Origin: Nocardia amikacinitolerans NBRC 108937
GTDB taxonomy: Bacteria > Actinomycetota > Actinomycetes > Mycobacteriales > Mycobacteriaceae
Reading direction: 5' to 3'
DNA length: 64,000 nucleotides
NCBI RefSeq assembly: GCF_001612615.1
Contig: NZ_BDAU01000004.1
Location: 1 to 64,000 of the forward strand
Shown here: positions 1 to 7,651 of the stretch, one piece after another
Layout: every line of letters starts with the position of its first letter
How positions within the stretch are numbered: position 1 is the first letter of the stretch
Position numbers and translations under genes: made by a program
Notes under the pieces: generated by a model
The model's database searches: none
Told to the model about the DNA's origin: nothing
Seen by the model: only the letters and a program-made list of their open reading frames with translations

Positions 1-41
1 TGAGTCTCGGCTAACACATGCCGAATCGAAAGGCAACCACA

Positions 42-1175
42 ATGACCGAACCGTTGGTATCGAAGGAACGAATCGCACAGGCGCTCGCGCTGGTCCAGGA
101 TCCCGAGATCCACCGTCCCATCACCGAATTGAACATGATCGACGCCATCGACGTGCGCCCCGGCAACCGGATCGCCGTCCGGGTGCTGCTCACCGTGGCC
201 GCCTGCCCGATGCGGACCACGATCGACCGCGACGTCCGAGCGGCCGTGCTCGACGTTCCTGGCGTCGCGGAGGTGAGCGTCGAGTTCGGCGTGATGTCCG
301 ACGAGCAGCGATCCGGGCTGCGCTCCCAGTTGCGCGGCGACACGCCTGACGATGTCGTTCCGTTCGCCCAGCCCCACTCTCGGACCCGTGTCTACTGCGT
401 GGCGTCGGGCAAGGGCGGCGTCGGAAAGTCCACGGTCACGGTCAATCTCGCCGCGGCCATGGCTGCGCGCGGGCTCGCGGTCGGTGTGCTGGACGCCGAC
501 ATCCATGGCCATTCGATTCCCGGGATGCTCGGCGTCACCGGCGTTCCGACTCAGGTCGATCGGATGATCATGCCGCCGACGGCCCGCGGCGTCCGGGTCA
601 TCTCGATCGGCATGTTCCTCGATGCCGACAAGCCGGTGGTGTGGCGCGGGCCGATGCTGCACCGCGCGCTGCGGCAGTTCCTCGCGCAGGTGTTCTGGGG
701 GGATCTGGACGTGCTGCTCGTCGACCTGCCGCCCGGCACCGGTGACATCGCGATCTCGCTGGCGCAACTACTGCCCGATGCCGAACTGTTGATCGTGACC
801 ACGCCGCAGCCGACGGCGGCGGGCATCGCCGCGCGAGCCGGTGCCGTCGCGGCGGAGACGGGGCAGCGGGTGGTCGGTGTCGTGGAGAACATGTCCTGGT
901 ACGAAGATCCCGCGGGTGGCCGTCAGGCACTGTTCGGTGCGGGCGGTGGCCGCGCGGTCAGCGATCGGTTGACAGCCCTGCTCGGCTCCGAGTGTCCGCT
1001 GCTGGGGCGAATTCCGTTCCATCCCGCGGTGGGCGCGGCGGGGGATCGGGGTGCGCCGATTGTTGTCGCGGAGCCCAGCTCGGCGGCCGCTGACGTGCTC
1101 AACGAGGTGGCGCGGCAGCTTGCCGTGGGCCCGCGCGGCTTGGCGGGTCGTCCCCTGGCGATCGGCGTGCGATGA
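42..1175 (+). CDS. mrp: Mrp/NBP35-family P-loop ATPase (Fe-S cluster carrier)
   Basis: Cytoplasmic ATPase of the Mrp/ApbC family, thought to bind and transfer Fe-S clusters. Residues 1-90 form a MIP18/DUF59 domain (VQDPEIHRPITEL); the deviant Walker A motif GKGGVGKST is at 123-131, followed by DADIHGHS and the switch VDLPPGTGD. I prefer the ATG at 42 (377 aa) over the in-frame ATG at 18 because AAAGG lies 8 bases before it and the N-terminus then matches the family. The C-terminal CxxC seen in enterobacterial ApbC is not visible; the equivalent stretch reads VENMSWYEDPAGG, as I recall for actinobacterial members. It stands alone on the left edge with no Fe-S assembly genes beside it. Confidence 0.9.
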   Translation: MTEPLVSKERIAQALALVQDPEIHRPITELNMIDAIDVRPGNRIAVRVLLTVAACPMRTTIDRDVRAAVLDVPGVAEVSVEFGVMSDEQRSGLRSQLRGDTPDDVVPFAQPHSRTRVYCVASGKGGVGKSTVTVNLAAAMAARGLAVGVLDADIHGHSIPGMLGVTGVPTQVDRMIMPPTARGVRVISIGMFLDADKPVVWRGPMLHRALRQFLAQVFWGDLDVLLVDLPPGTGDIAISLAQLLPDAELLIVTTPQPTAAGIAARAGAVAAETGQRVVGVVENMSWYEDPAGGRQALFGAGGGRAVSDRLTALLGSECPLLGRIPFHPAVGAAGDRGAPIVVAEPSSAAADVLNEVARQLAVGPRGLAGRPLAIGVR

Positions 1176-1217
1176 CGACCCCGCGATCCGAAGCGTTGCG
1201 GAGGCGGCGCACCTGAG

Positions 1218-1236
1218 TTAGGTTGTCCTTAGTTCT
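1218..1236 (+). promoter_or_regulatory. Weak DtxR/IdeR-box-like sequence
   Basis: TTAGGTTGTCCTTAGTTCT matches about 13 of 19 positions of the mycobacterial iron box (two TTAGGTTAG-type half sites), with a strong left half and a poor right half. It lies about 75 bases before the methyltransferase gene. An ideR gene is present in this window. The match is tentative. Confidence 0.25.
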
Positions 1237-1310
1237 AGTTGAACATCGATTTCACTAATGCGGCCGAGGTGCGCGGGTGACTCCGGCCGACCGAGTGGGA
1301 GGACGAACCC

Positions 1311-2117
1311 ATGGGCGCCGACGTCGAACTCGACGGGATCCCGCTGACCATGCTCTGGACCCTGCACAATCGAGCCAGCGAGTCCAAACGGCCCGACGCG
1401 ATCCTGCGCGACCCCGACTGCGAGCGGATCTACGACGCGATCGCCTTCGACTACGAGCGAGCCTTCGGCAAGCCGGACGGCACGCACGCGGTGCGGTCGA
1501 AGATGTTCGACGCGGTGCTGCGGCCCTGGCTCGCGGCCCACCCGGGCGGGACGGTGGTGGAACTCGCGGCCGGACTGGAGACGCAATTCCAGCGCTGCGA
1601 CGACGGACGGGTGCGGTGGCTGTGCGTGGACGTGCCGGATGCGATCGCGGTGCGCGAACGCTTCCTGCCGCCGAGCGAGCGGTGCAGGCATCTGCCCGTG
1701 AGCGCGCTGGACACCGCCTGGCTGGACCAGGTGGACCCGTCGCACGGCGTATTCGTCACGGCGCAAGGGCTTTTCATGTACTTCGAGCCGGAGCAGGTGC
1801 GGCGGCTGTGCTCCGCGATCCTGGACCGATTCCCCGGCGTGGAGTTGATGTTCGACACCATCCCGCCCTGGTTCTCCCGCAAGACTCTGCGCGGCTTCCA
1901 CAAGACCCCGCACTACGAGGCGCCGCCGATGCCGTGGGGCGTCCGGCGCAGCGACATCGCGGATCTGGTGCGCTCGTGGAGTCCGAAGGTCACCGAGGTG
2001 ACGGTCTCGTCGTACAGCCCGTCGCACGGTCCGCTCCCCGCCACGCTGCCCCTGTTCGAGCGGCTGCCGGTCCTACGCGACATCCCGCCCGCGATCGCGC
2101 ACGTGCGCACCGCCTGA
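1311..2117 (+). CDS. Class I SAM-dependent methyltransferase, TcmP/leucine carboxyl methyltransferase-like
   Basis: A 268-residue predicted cytoplasmic methyltransferase of the PPM1/TcmP-type O-methyltransferase family. The N-terminal YDAIAFDYERAFG segment, the SAM-binding loop VVELAAGLETQFQR near residues 83-96, the acidic VDVPD strand end and the later QGLFMYFEPEQV segment are typical of the family. Members act on carboxyl or hydroxyl groups, some in polyketide tailoring, but no polyketide genes are nearby, so the substrate is unknown. The ATG at 1311 follows GGGAGGACGAACCC, a good ribosome binding site. It is followed by an SDR gene 43 bases downstream, possibly co-transcribed. Confidence 0.8.
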   Translation: MGADVELDGIPLTMLWTLHNRASESKRPDAILRDPDCERIYDAIAFDYERAFGKPDGTHAVRSKMFDAVLRPWLAAHPGGTVVELAAGLETQFQRCDDGRVRWLCVDVPDAIAVRERFLPPSERCRHLPVSALDTAWLDQVDPSHGVFVTAQGLFMYFEPEQVRRLCSAILDRFPGVELMFDTIPPWFSRKTLRGFHKTPHYEAPPMPWGVRRSDIADLVRSWSPKVTEVTVSSYSPSHGPLPATLPLFERLPVLRDIPPAIAHVRTA

Positions 2118-2160
2118 ATCGTGTTCCGAAGCGTGTCCGAGGGGTTTACGCTGGGAAACC

Positions 2161-3042
2161 ATGACCGCCTTCACCGGCAAGGTCGTACTCGTCACCGGCG
2201 GCGCCCGCGGCATCGGTGCGGAGGTCGCGCGGCGACTGCACGCGCGCGGCGCGCGCCTGATCCTCGTCGATGTCGATCCGCCACCGCTGCGGGAACTCGC
2301 GGCGGAATTGGGCGGCGACGAACATGTCTTAACGGTCCCCGCCGACGTCCGCGACCTCGCCGCGCTGGAGGCCGCGGTCGCGAAAGGAATCGAGCGGTTC
2401 GGCGGCATCGACATCCTGGTCGCCAACGCGGGCATCGCCAGCTACGGATCGGTCCTTGCCGTAGACCCCGCCGCTTTCCGGCGGGTGATCGAGGTCAACC
2501 TCGTCGGCTGCTTCCATACGGTCCGCGCCGCCTTGCCCTCGGTCGTCGAGCGGCGCGGGTACGTGCTGATCGTCTCCTCCCTCGCGGCCTACGTGGCGAT
2601 GCCGGGGATGGCGGCCTACGACGCCGCCAAAGCCGGGGTCGAGCATTTCGCGAACGCGCTGCGGCTCGAGGTCGCGCATCGCGGAGTCGATGTCGGGTGC
2701 GCGCACATGTCGTGGATCGATACCCCGCTGGTGCGGGAGAGCTTCGCCGACCTGCCCGCGATGTCGCGCGGGCTCGCCGCGCTGCCCGGCCCGTTCCGCA
2801 AGACGACCTCGGTGCAGCAGTGCGCCGCCAGGTTCGAGCGGGGCATCGCGCGGCGCGCCAGGCGAATCAACGTCCCCGTGTGGGTCGGCATGCTCCGCTG
2901 GCTGCGGCCGCTGCTGCAACTGCGGCTCGTCGAGCGCTCGAGCGGCAAGACCACCAAGGACTGGCTGCCGGAAATGGACGATGAGGTGGTCGAGCTCGGT
3001 CGTTCGCTCAGCGCCCGGACGCAGGCGCTCGGCGAGGACTAG
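2161..3042 (+). CDS. SDR-family NAD(P)-dependent oxidoreductase
   Basis: A 293-residue classical short-chain dehydrogenase. The cofactor motif TGGARGIG is at 12-19, NAG at 89-91, and the catalytic set Asn113, Ser140, Tyr153 and Lys157 is complete (YDAAK). It is about 40 residues longer than a minimal SDR; the extra C-terminus (WLRPLLQLRLVERSSGKTT) resembles lipid- or steroid-acting actinobacterial SDRs that carry a membrane-associating tail. The substrate cannot be told from sequence. It lies 43 bases after the methyltransferase, on the same strand. Confidence 0.85.
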   Translation: MTAFTGKVVLVTGGARGIGAEVARRLHARGARLILVDVDPPPLRELAAELGGDEHVLTVPADVRDLAALEAAVAKGIERFGGIDILVANAGIASYGSVLAVDPAAFRRVIEVNLVGCFHTVRAALPSVVERRGYVLIVSSLAAYVAMPGMAAYDAAKAGVEHFANALRLEVAHRGVDVGCAHMSWIDTPLVRESFADLPAMSRGLAALPGPFRKTTSVQQCAARFERGIARRARRINVPVWVGMLRWLRPLLQLRLVERSSGKTTKDWLPEMDDEVVELGRSLSARTQALGED

Positions 3043-3176
3043 CGCCGCCTCGGGCCACCGCCGGGTCTCGACTCTTATCCGCTGCCGCGCGGGCTTTCTC
3101 TGTTCTCCCAGAAGGGAATTCAACCGTTTCACCGCCGAAGTGGCAGGGAATTGGTAGTTTTCGCGGACCCGCGCGG

Positions 3177-3605
3177 ATGCGTTCGGAAGGTCGATGGGGG
3201 TTCGCGGAGATGTCCGGTTCGAAACTATCGGGAAGCGTGTCCGTCGGACGCCGTGATCGACTGCCGGGCAAGGGGATTCGCTCAGGCATCGTGGGCGCGG
3301 TGCGTGACGAGCTGGTCCGGGACCCGGCCGCGATCCCCGACCTGCCGCGGGTCGCGGCGGCGTTGTTTCTCAGTTCCCGCACGCTCTCCCGTCGGCTCAA
3401 CGTGGAGGGGACGTCGTTTCGCGCGCTGGTGGACGAGGTCCGCAGGGCGCGGTCCGAACAGCTGCTCGGTCACACGCGCCTGACCACCGAGCAGGTCGCC
3501 AGCAGGCTCGGCTACTCCGAATCCGCCTCGTTCATCCGCGCCTTCCGGCGCTGGAACGGATGCCCGCCGCAGCAATTCCGTTCCCGCGGCGGGCATTCCG
3601 GCTGA
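3177..3605 (+). CDS. AraC-type DNA-binding protein lacking a sensor domain
   Basis: At 142 residues this is essentially only the AraC double helix-turn-helix: LSSRTLSRRLNVEGTSFRAL for the first part and QVASRLGYSESASFIRAFRR for the second, followed by the usual CPPQQFR end. Ordinary AraC regulators carry a further 150-200 residue ligand or dimerisation domain, and nothing in the 134 bases upstream encodes one. It is either a stand-alone HTH regulator or the surviving end of a truncated gene; the HTH itself shows no damage. Starts at 3177 or 3210 are both possible. It ends 2 bases before the convergent lexA stop. Confidence 0.65.
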   Translation: MRSEGRWGFAEMSGSKLSGSVSVGRRDRLPGKGIRSGIVGAVRDELVRDPAAIPDLPRVAAALFLSSRTLSRRLNVEGTSFRALVDEVRRARSEQLLGHTRLTTEQVASRLGYSESASFIRAFRRWNGCPPQQFRSRGGHSG

Positions 3606-3607
3606 TC

Positions 3608-4339
3608 TCAGATCTTGCGGATGACCGTCACGACCTTGCCGAGGATGCGGGCGTCGTTACCCGGAATCGGCTCGAACAGCGGGTTGTGCGGCATCAGCCA
3701 GACGTCCTTGCCGCTGCGCTTGAAGGTCTTCACCGTGGCCTCGCCCTCGATCATCGCGGCCACGATGTCGCCGTTGTCGGCGACGTTCTGCTGGCGAACG
3801 ACCACCCAGTCGCCGTCGCAGATGGCGGCGTCGACCATCGACTGGCCGACGACCTTCAGCAGGAACAGCGAACCGTCGCCGACCAATTCACGCGGCAGCG
3901 GGAACACGTCCTCCACCGCCTGCTCGGCGAGGATCGGCCCACCGGCGGCGATCCGGCCGAGCACCGGGACGAAGGTCGGGGTCGGACGGCTTGGATCGAT
4001 CGCGGCGGCCTCGGCGTCCTCGATCGCGGCGCCGGGCAGGCTGGTCACCGCGCGCACCGCCTCGTCGAGGCCGCGGACGTCGACCGCGCGGGGGCGGTTG
4101 GGGTCGCGACGTAAATAGCCCTTACGTTCCAGGGCCCGAAGTTGGTGGGCGACCGACGAGGTGGAGGTCAGTCCGACCGCGTCGCCGATCTCGCGGATGC
4201 TCGGCGGGTAGCCGCGCTCGCTCACCGAGGTCCGGATGACCTCCAGCACCTTGCGCTGACGCACGGTGAGATCTGCCCCGGTCAGCGACGGGTCGCCGCC
4301 GACTCCGCTCTCGTCGCCCGTGTCGTCTGTGTGGCTCAC
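3608..4339 (-). CDS. lexA: LexA SOS-response repressor and self-cleaving protease
   Basis: A 243-residue LexA. The winged-HTH N-terminus ([34 protein letters not shown]) is followed by a linker and the S24-type latent protease. The cleavage bond Ala132-Gly133 (RIAAGGP), nucleophile Ser167 (VVGQSM) and general base Lys204 (ATVK) are all present, so it should undergo RecA-stimulated autocleavage. The linker is long, as in other actinobacterial LexA proteins. An SOS box lies about 60 bases upstream of its start, giving autoregulation, and two more precede the divergent gene. It ends next to the convergent AraC-type gene. Confidence 0.97.
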   Translation of the reverse strand: MSHTDDTGDESGVGGDPSLTGADLTVRQRKVLEVIRTSVSERGYPPSIREIGDAVGLTSTSSVAHQLRALERKGYLRRDPNRPRAVDVRGLDEAVRAVTSLPGAAIEDAEAAAIDPSRPTPTFVPVLGRIAAGGPILAEQAVEDVFPLPRELVGDGSLFLLKVVGQSMVDAAICDGDWVVVRQQNVADNGDIVAAMIEGEATVKTFKRSGKDVWLMPHNPLFEPIPGNDARILGKVVTVIRKI

Positions 4340-4400
4340 CGCAACCGCCCTTCCTGTCGTTGATGTCGCTTTTCGAATTTAGTCCGGTGACGCCCAGGTT

Positions 4401-4416
4401 TCAAACATCTGTTCGA
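4401..4416 (-). promoter_or_regulatory. LexA-binding SOS box for lexA
   Basis: TCAAACATCTGTTCGA matches the actinobacterial SOS consensus TCGAAC-N4-GTTCGA at all but one of the 12 fixed positions. It lies 62 bases upstream of the lexA start, as expected for an autoregulatory operator. Confidence 0.85.
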
Positions 4417-4465
4417 CGCATGTCGGGCGTTTCGTGCTGACTTCGGCGCCGTCGCGTGGTAGAAA

Positions 4466-4496
4466 TCGAACATCAGTTCTTCGAACATGTGATCGA
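4466..4496 (+). promoter_or_regulatory. Two abutting SOS boxes before the divergent membrane-protein gene
   Basis: Two LexA sites share one base: TCGAACATCAGTTCTT (4466-4481) and TCGAACATGTGATCGA (4481-4496). Each has a perfect left half TCGAAC; the right halves match the consensus at 4 and 5 of 6 positions. The pair sits 52 bases before the ATG at 4548, so this gene should be SOS-induced and possibly bound cooperatively. Confidence 0.75.
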
Positions 4497-4547
4497 AAGC
4501 GACTCCCTTCGAGCCATCCCGCCTGCATCTACACGGAGGTTTGTCCG

Positions 4548-4994
4548 ATGAACACAGCGATCCGCGAAATCCGCGCCGGCGAAACCGCTCCGGCCTCCGA
4601 GGCTCCGCACGACAATCTGGGTTTCGACTCCGTACCCAGGGTGCGGCGCGCGCATCGAGGCGGGCTGCGCGCGCTGGACGGGCCGGGTCGCGCGGTGGCG
4701 GATCGTCGCCCGCCCGCGACCAGGCCGGGCGGGACCGTGGAGCTGTATCGGCGCGGTCCCGTGCACACGCCCGCCGCCCGGCGCCCGCGCGGCTCGCACC
4801 CGGTCCCGACCGTGGAGCAGGCGCAGCTGGGCTTCGCGGTGCTGGCGGTCGCGGCCCTGCTGAGCGCGCTCGTGGTCGTTGCGCTGTTCGGCCTCGCCCA
4901 TTGGCGGGCGGGCAATTTCGAGGAACCCGCCCACTCGACTTCGATTCCCGCGGAGATCGGGCAGCAGTCGCACTACGGCGACTTCCCGCGCTGA
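4548..4994 (+). CDS. SOS-controlled single-pass membrane protein, Rv2719c/ChiZ-like but without LysM
   Basis: A 148-residue protein with a basic, disordered cytoplasmic N-terminus (about 1-90), one transmembrane helix (LGFAVLAVAALLSALVVVAL, near 96-115) and a short outer tail of about 30 residues. Position (divergent from lexA, upstream of nrdR), SOS boxes and the segment LYRRGPVHTP...GSHPVP resemble Rv2719c/ChiZ, the SOS-induced division-slowing protein of M. tuberculosis. That protein ends in a LysM peptidoglycan-binding domain, which is absent here. The ATG at 4548 is supported by GGAGG at 4535-4539. A role in SOS division arrest is inferred from context. Confidence 0.7.
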   Translation: MNTAIREIRAGETAPASEAPHDNLGFDSVPRVRRAHRGGLRALDGPGRAVADRRPPATRPGGTVELYRRGPVHTPAARRPRGSHPVPTVEQAQLGFAVLAVAALLSALVVVALFGLAHWRAGNFEEPAHSTSIPAEIGQQSHYGDFPR

Positions 4995-5088
4995 TCCGGC
5001 GAATCTGCCCGCTGATTCGCTGAGACGCCGAACCGGGACGTCGGCGGCAAGAGGTCGTGGCGGACGCCGTGTGTTGCCTCGGCGGGCC

Positions 5089-5427
5089 TCATCCCTCGTC
5101 GGAGAGTCGGTCCAGCCACTCCTTCAGTAGATGCTGCTCCGCGCTGCTGAGGCTGGTTTGTTCCGGCAGCGCGGCTCTCAAGGCGCGGGCGGCGCCGGCC
5201 GGTCCCGCGTCGCGCACCGCGGGCTCCTCGGTGGTCACCGCGGCGACCATGGACTCCCGAAGGGTTGTCAGCAGGGCGGGGTTGCGCCGGTCCGGCGGCA
5301 GTGACAGCCAGGTGAGCACCGCGCCGCGCGCCGTTGCGTGGATGATCATGGCCGCGAGTTCCTCGTCGACGCGGAGCCAACCACCGGCGGCGAGGCGCCG
5401 GATACGGCCCGGTCGTCGGTCGCGCCA
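5089..5427 (-). pseudogene. C-terminal fragment of a TetR-family regulator
   Basis: Read leftward from 5427 this encodes about 112 residues of a TetR ligand-binding C-terminus: RIRRLAAGGWLRVDEELAAM, ARGAVLTWLSLPPDRR, LLTTLRESMVAAV. The helix-turn-helix half is missing: a stop codon in this frame at 5428-5430 precedes the homology and the next sequence belongs to another gene fragment on the opposite strand. It is therefore a broken gene, not a small functional regulator. No gene occupies 4995-5088, where I see nothing of note. Confidence 0.7.
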
Positions 5428-5651
5428 TCACCAGGGTCACGGTGTCCGACGGGCGTTTTCGTGAGCACTTGATGGGCGGGGGAGTCCCCGCCGATGCGGC
5501 AGCGCAGCTACTGGGCGTCTTCGCCGCCAGTCGCGCGGGGGAATTCGCTGCCGTGGACCCCACGCTGGCCGAACTGATCGGCCGTCGACCGAGTGGCGTG
5601 GACGCGGTGCTGCGCGAATCGTCCAGCGTGGCCGAAAATCTCGATCCATAA
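5406..5651 (+). pseudogene. C-terminal fragment of an NmrA-family NAD(P)-binding protein
   Basis: Reading rightward, RAITRVTVSDGRFREHLM, then LLGVFAASRAGEFAAVDPTL and ELIGRRPSGVDAVLRE match the C-terminal end of NmrA/azoreductase-like proteins (typical form: GLFAAIRAGEFA...LLGRRPTS). The whole Rossmann domain with the GATG cofactor motif is missing. A GTG at 5442 would allow a 69-residue product, but it would lack the catalytic core. It abuts the TetR fragment head to head, which suggests that one deletion removed the 5' ends of both genes. Confidence 0.65.
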
Positions 5652-5726
5652 CTAGAACGCGTTGTTACTGTGCTGAAAACGTGACCCAGGCAACACCTGC
5701 CGCGAACGATTTCGGGACCACTTGCA

Positions 5727-6974
5727 ATGACGCAGCGACACACAGCGGGCCGCGCGGTCCGGGCTTTCGCCGGGCTCTTCTTCTGTCTTCTGTTGGGACT
5801 CGGCGCGATTCCCGCCGCGCACGCCGACCCCGCCTACCACGGCTATCTGGATCTTCCGTCGGTCAACGGCGACGGTGAGTACGGTGGCGGACTGAATCCC
5901 GCACTGCCACTGGACGAACCGACGTTGCGCGCGGCGCTGGACCAGGCGCGCGCCGACGGCATCGCGCCGGAACGCTATGCGACACTGCTGCATCAGTACT
6001 GGCTTGTGGTGGCGACCGGCAACGCCGCGATCGATCTGGCCGGGTGGGACCCCAGCCGCGGCGTGCGCGCCAACGAGCGCACGTTCAACCAGGTGTACGT
6101 CAACTATCTGCGGCTGACCACAGCGCATCCGGAGTTCTACTGGGCGGGTCTCGCCGGGATCGCCGGCGGCTCGTTCGCCTCCGGGTTCTTCGACATGAGC
6201 GATGTCGGCGTCGTTCTCGACGTGCCTGGCATCCATCAACTCGGCAACGCGGTCGCCGACCTGCTGCGCGGAACCCCCGAGGAACTGGTCGGCGAACTGC
6301 CCGCCGACATCCGGCTGCTCGCCACGGAGGGCACGCGGTTGTCCGCCGAGGACGTCGCCTGGTATCAGACCCGGCTGATGATCATGCAGAAGCACATCTT
6401 CACCGATCTCGTTCCGATGCACGAAGCCTTCGTCGCGCTCGGCATGCCGGGGATCGACGAGATGTACGCCGCCGGAATCATCGACGCCGACATCCGCGCC
6501 GCCTGGCAGTCGATCACGACGGGCACCCGCGACGGCTACATCGACGCGCTGATCCGCATGACCGACCGGGAGCAGAACCGCGTCATCGCCGACCAGTGGG
6601 ACGTCACCTCCGCGGGGCGCGACGGCATCGGTCGTGTGCTCACCTACGTCAGCACCATCGCGGGCAAGCCCGCGGTGCCCGGCGTGCGCGCGCCCGGCGT
6701 CTTCGCCCCGGCCACCGTGCGCGCCGATCTCGGCGGCAGGCCGGTCGCGCTGCGCACCGCGCTGCCCGCCTTCAACTGGGCCGACCGGGAGGACCGCTGG
6801 ACCTACATCATGGGCGACCTGGTGCCGCGCCACATCGACATGGAGTCCGACGCCGTGCTCGCCGCGGCCGTGCTCGGCGAGTCGTTCTGGCACAAACTCG
6901 CCCGAGGGCGGCTCGTGCCGCGCCTGCCGGAACTGCTCGCCGACCTGACCGCCCGGTGGCAACTCGTCGAGTGA
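5727..6974 (+). CDS. Secreted protein of unknown function
   Basis: A 415-residue protein with a clear Sec signal peptide: basic start (MTQRHTAGRAVR), hydrophobic core (FAGLFFCLLLGLGAIPAA) and AHA cleavage site near residue 34. The mature part is mostly helical by composition and rich in acidic residues (FYWAGLAGIAGGSFASGFFD, HIFTDLVPMHEAFVALGM). I see no transmembrane helix after the signal and no catalytic motif or domain I can name. It lies between the deletion scar and nrdR, probably with its own promoter in 5651-5727. Confidence 0.75.
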   Translation: MTQRHTAGRAVRAFAGLFFCLLLGLGAIPAAHADPAYHGYLDLPSVNGDGEYGGGLNPALPLDEPTLRAALDQARADGIAPERYATLLHQYWLVVATGNAAIDLAGWDPSRGVRANERTFNQVYVNYLRLTTAHPEFYWAGLAGIAGGSFASGFFDMSDVGVVLDVPGIHQLGNAVADLLRGTPEELVGELPADIRLLATEGTRLSAEDVAWYQTRLMIMQKHIFTDLVPMHEAFVALGMPGIDEMYAAGIIDADIRAAWQSITTGTRDGYIDALIRMTDREQNRVIADQWDVTSAGRDGIGRVLTYVSTIAGKPAVPGVRAPGVFAPATVRADLGGRPVALRTALPAFNWADREDRWTYIMGDLVPRHIDMESDAVLAAAVLGESFWHKLARGRLVPRLPELLADLTARWQLVE

Positions 6975-7032
6975 TGCGGCCCGCCGGGCGAAACTCCCGG
7001 TACCGGCACGGGTATCCTCGAAGAGCTATGGA

Positions 7033-7061
7033 GGTATACCGCGTGTCAATAGGGGTATACC
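7033..7061 (+). promoter_or_regulatory. Twin GGTATACC palindromes before nrdR
   Basis: The 8-base palindrome GGTATACC occurs at 7033-7040 and again at 7054-7061, start-to-start distance 21 bases, or two helical turns. The pair ends 33 bases before the nrdR start. It does not fit the published NrdR box (ACA-CWATATW-type) well, so it may be an operator for another factor or a divergent NrdR site. Confidence 0.4.
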
Positions 7062-7094
7062 TTGTGCCGGGTACATCGACGAAGGATCTCTCGG

Positions 7095-7565
7095 ATGCAT
7101 TGCCCGTACTGCCGACACCCTGACTCGCGGGTGGTCGACTCGCGCGAGGCCGAGGAAGGCGCGGCCATCCGCCGTCGACGTTCCTGCCCGAATTGTGGGC
7201 GGCGTTTCACCACGGTCGAGACCGCCATCCTGTCCGTGGTCAAGCGCAGTGGCGTCACCGAACCGTTCAGCCGGGAGAAAGTCATCCGCGGCGTGCGGCG
7301 CGCCTGCCAAGGTCGCGAGGTCGACGACGATGCCCTGAACCTGCTGGCTCAGCAGGTCGAGGACGCCGTGCGCGCGACGGGTTCGCCCGAGGTGCCCAGC
7401 CACGAGGTCGGCTTGGCGATCCTCGGCCCGCTGCGCGATCTCGACGAGGTCGCGTATCTGCGCTTCGCCTCGGTCTACCGGTCCTTCACCTCGGCGGAGG
7501 ACTTCGAACGTGAGATACGGGAGATGCGCGAGGCGCGCGCCGCGGCGGGCGTCGCCGCCGACTGA
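7095..7565 (+). CDS. nrdR: Transcriptional repressor NrdR
   Basis: A 156-residue NrdR, the zinc-ribbon and ATP-cone repressor of ribonucleotide reductase genes. The ribbon cysteines are Cys3, Cys6, Cys31 and Cys34 (MHCPYC, CPNCG), followed by the basic RRFTT strand and an ATP-cone from about residue 46 ([19 protein letters not shown]). It senses the dATP/ATP state and represses nrd operons when dATP is high. The ATG at 7095 is fixed by the invariant MHCPYC start. Its place near lexA is the same as in mycobacteria; no nrd structural genes are in this window. Confidence 0.96.
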   Translation: MHCPYCRHPDSRVVDSREAEEGAAIRRRRSCPNCGRRFTTVETAILSVVKRSGVTEPFSREKVIRGVRRACQGREVDDDALNLLAQQVEDAVRATGSPEVPSHEVGLAILGPLRDLDEVAYLRFASVYRSFTSAEDFEREIREMREARAAAGVAAD

Positions 7566-7578
7566 TCCGCTCCGACTC

Positions 7579-7612
7579 CGAGCCCGCCGGATAACGTGAT
7601 CCGGCGGGCTCG
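7579..7612. terminator. Bidirectional hairpin terminator between nrdR and hrpA
   Basis: Perfect 14-bp stem CGAGCCCGCCGGAT / ATCCGGCGGGCTCG (7579-7592 and 7599-7612) with a 6-base loop, between two convergent genes. No T tract follows, as is common in actinobacteria. Confidence 0.8.
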
Positions 7613-7651
7613 CTGTCGCTCGGAGAAGGCTGCGATCGTCCGCACTGCCCG

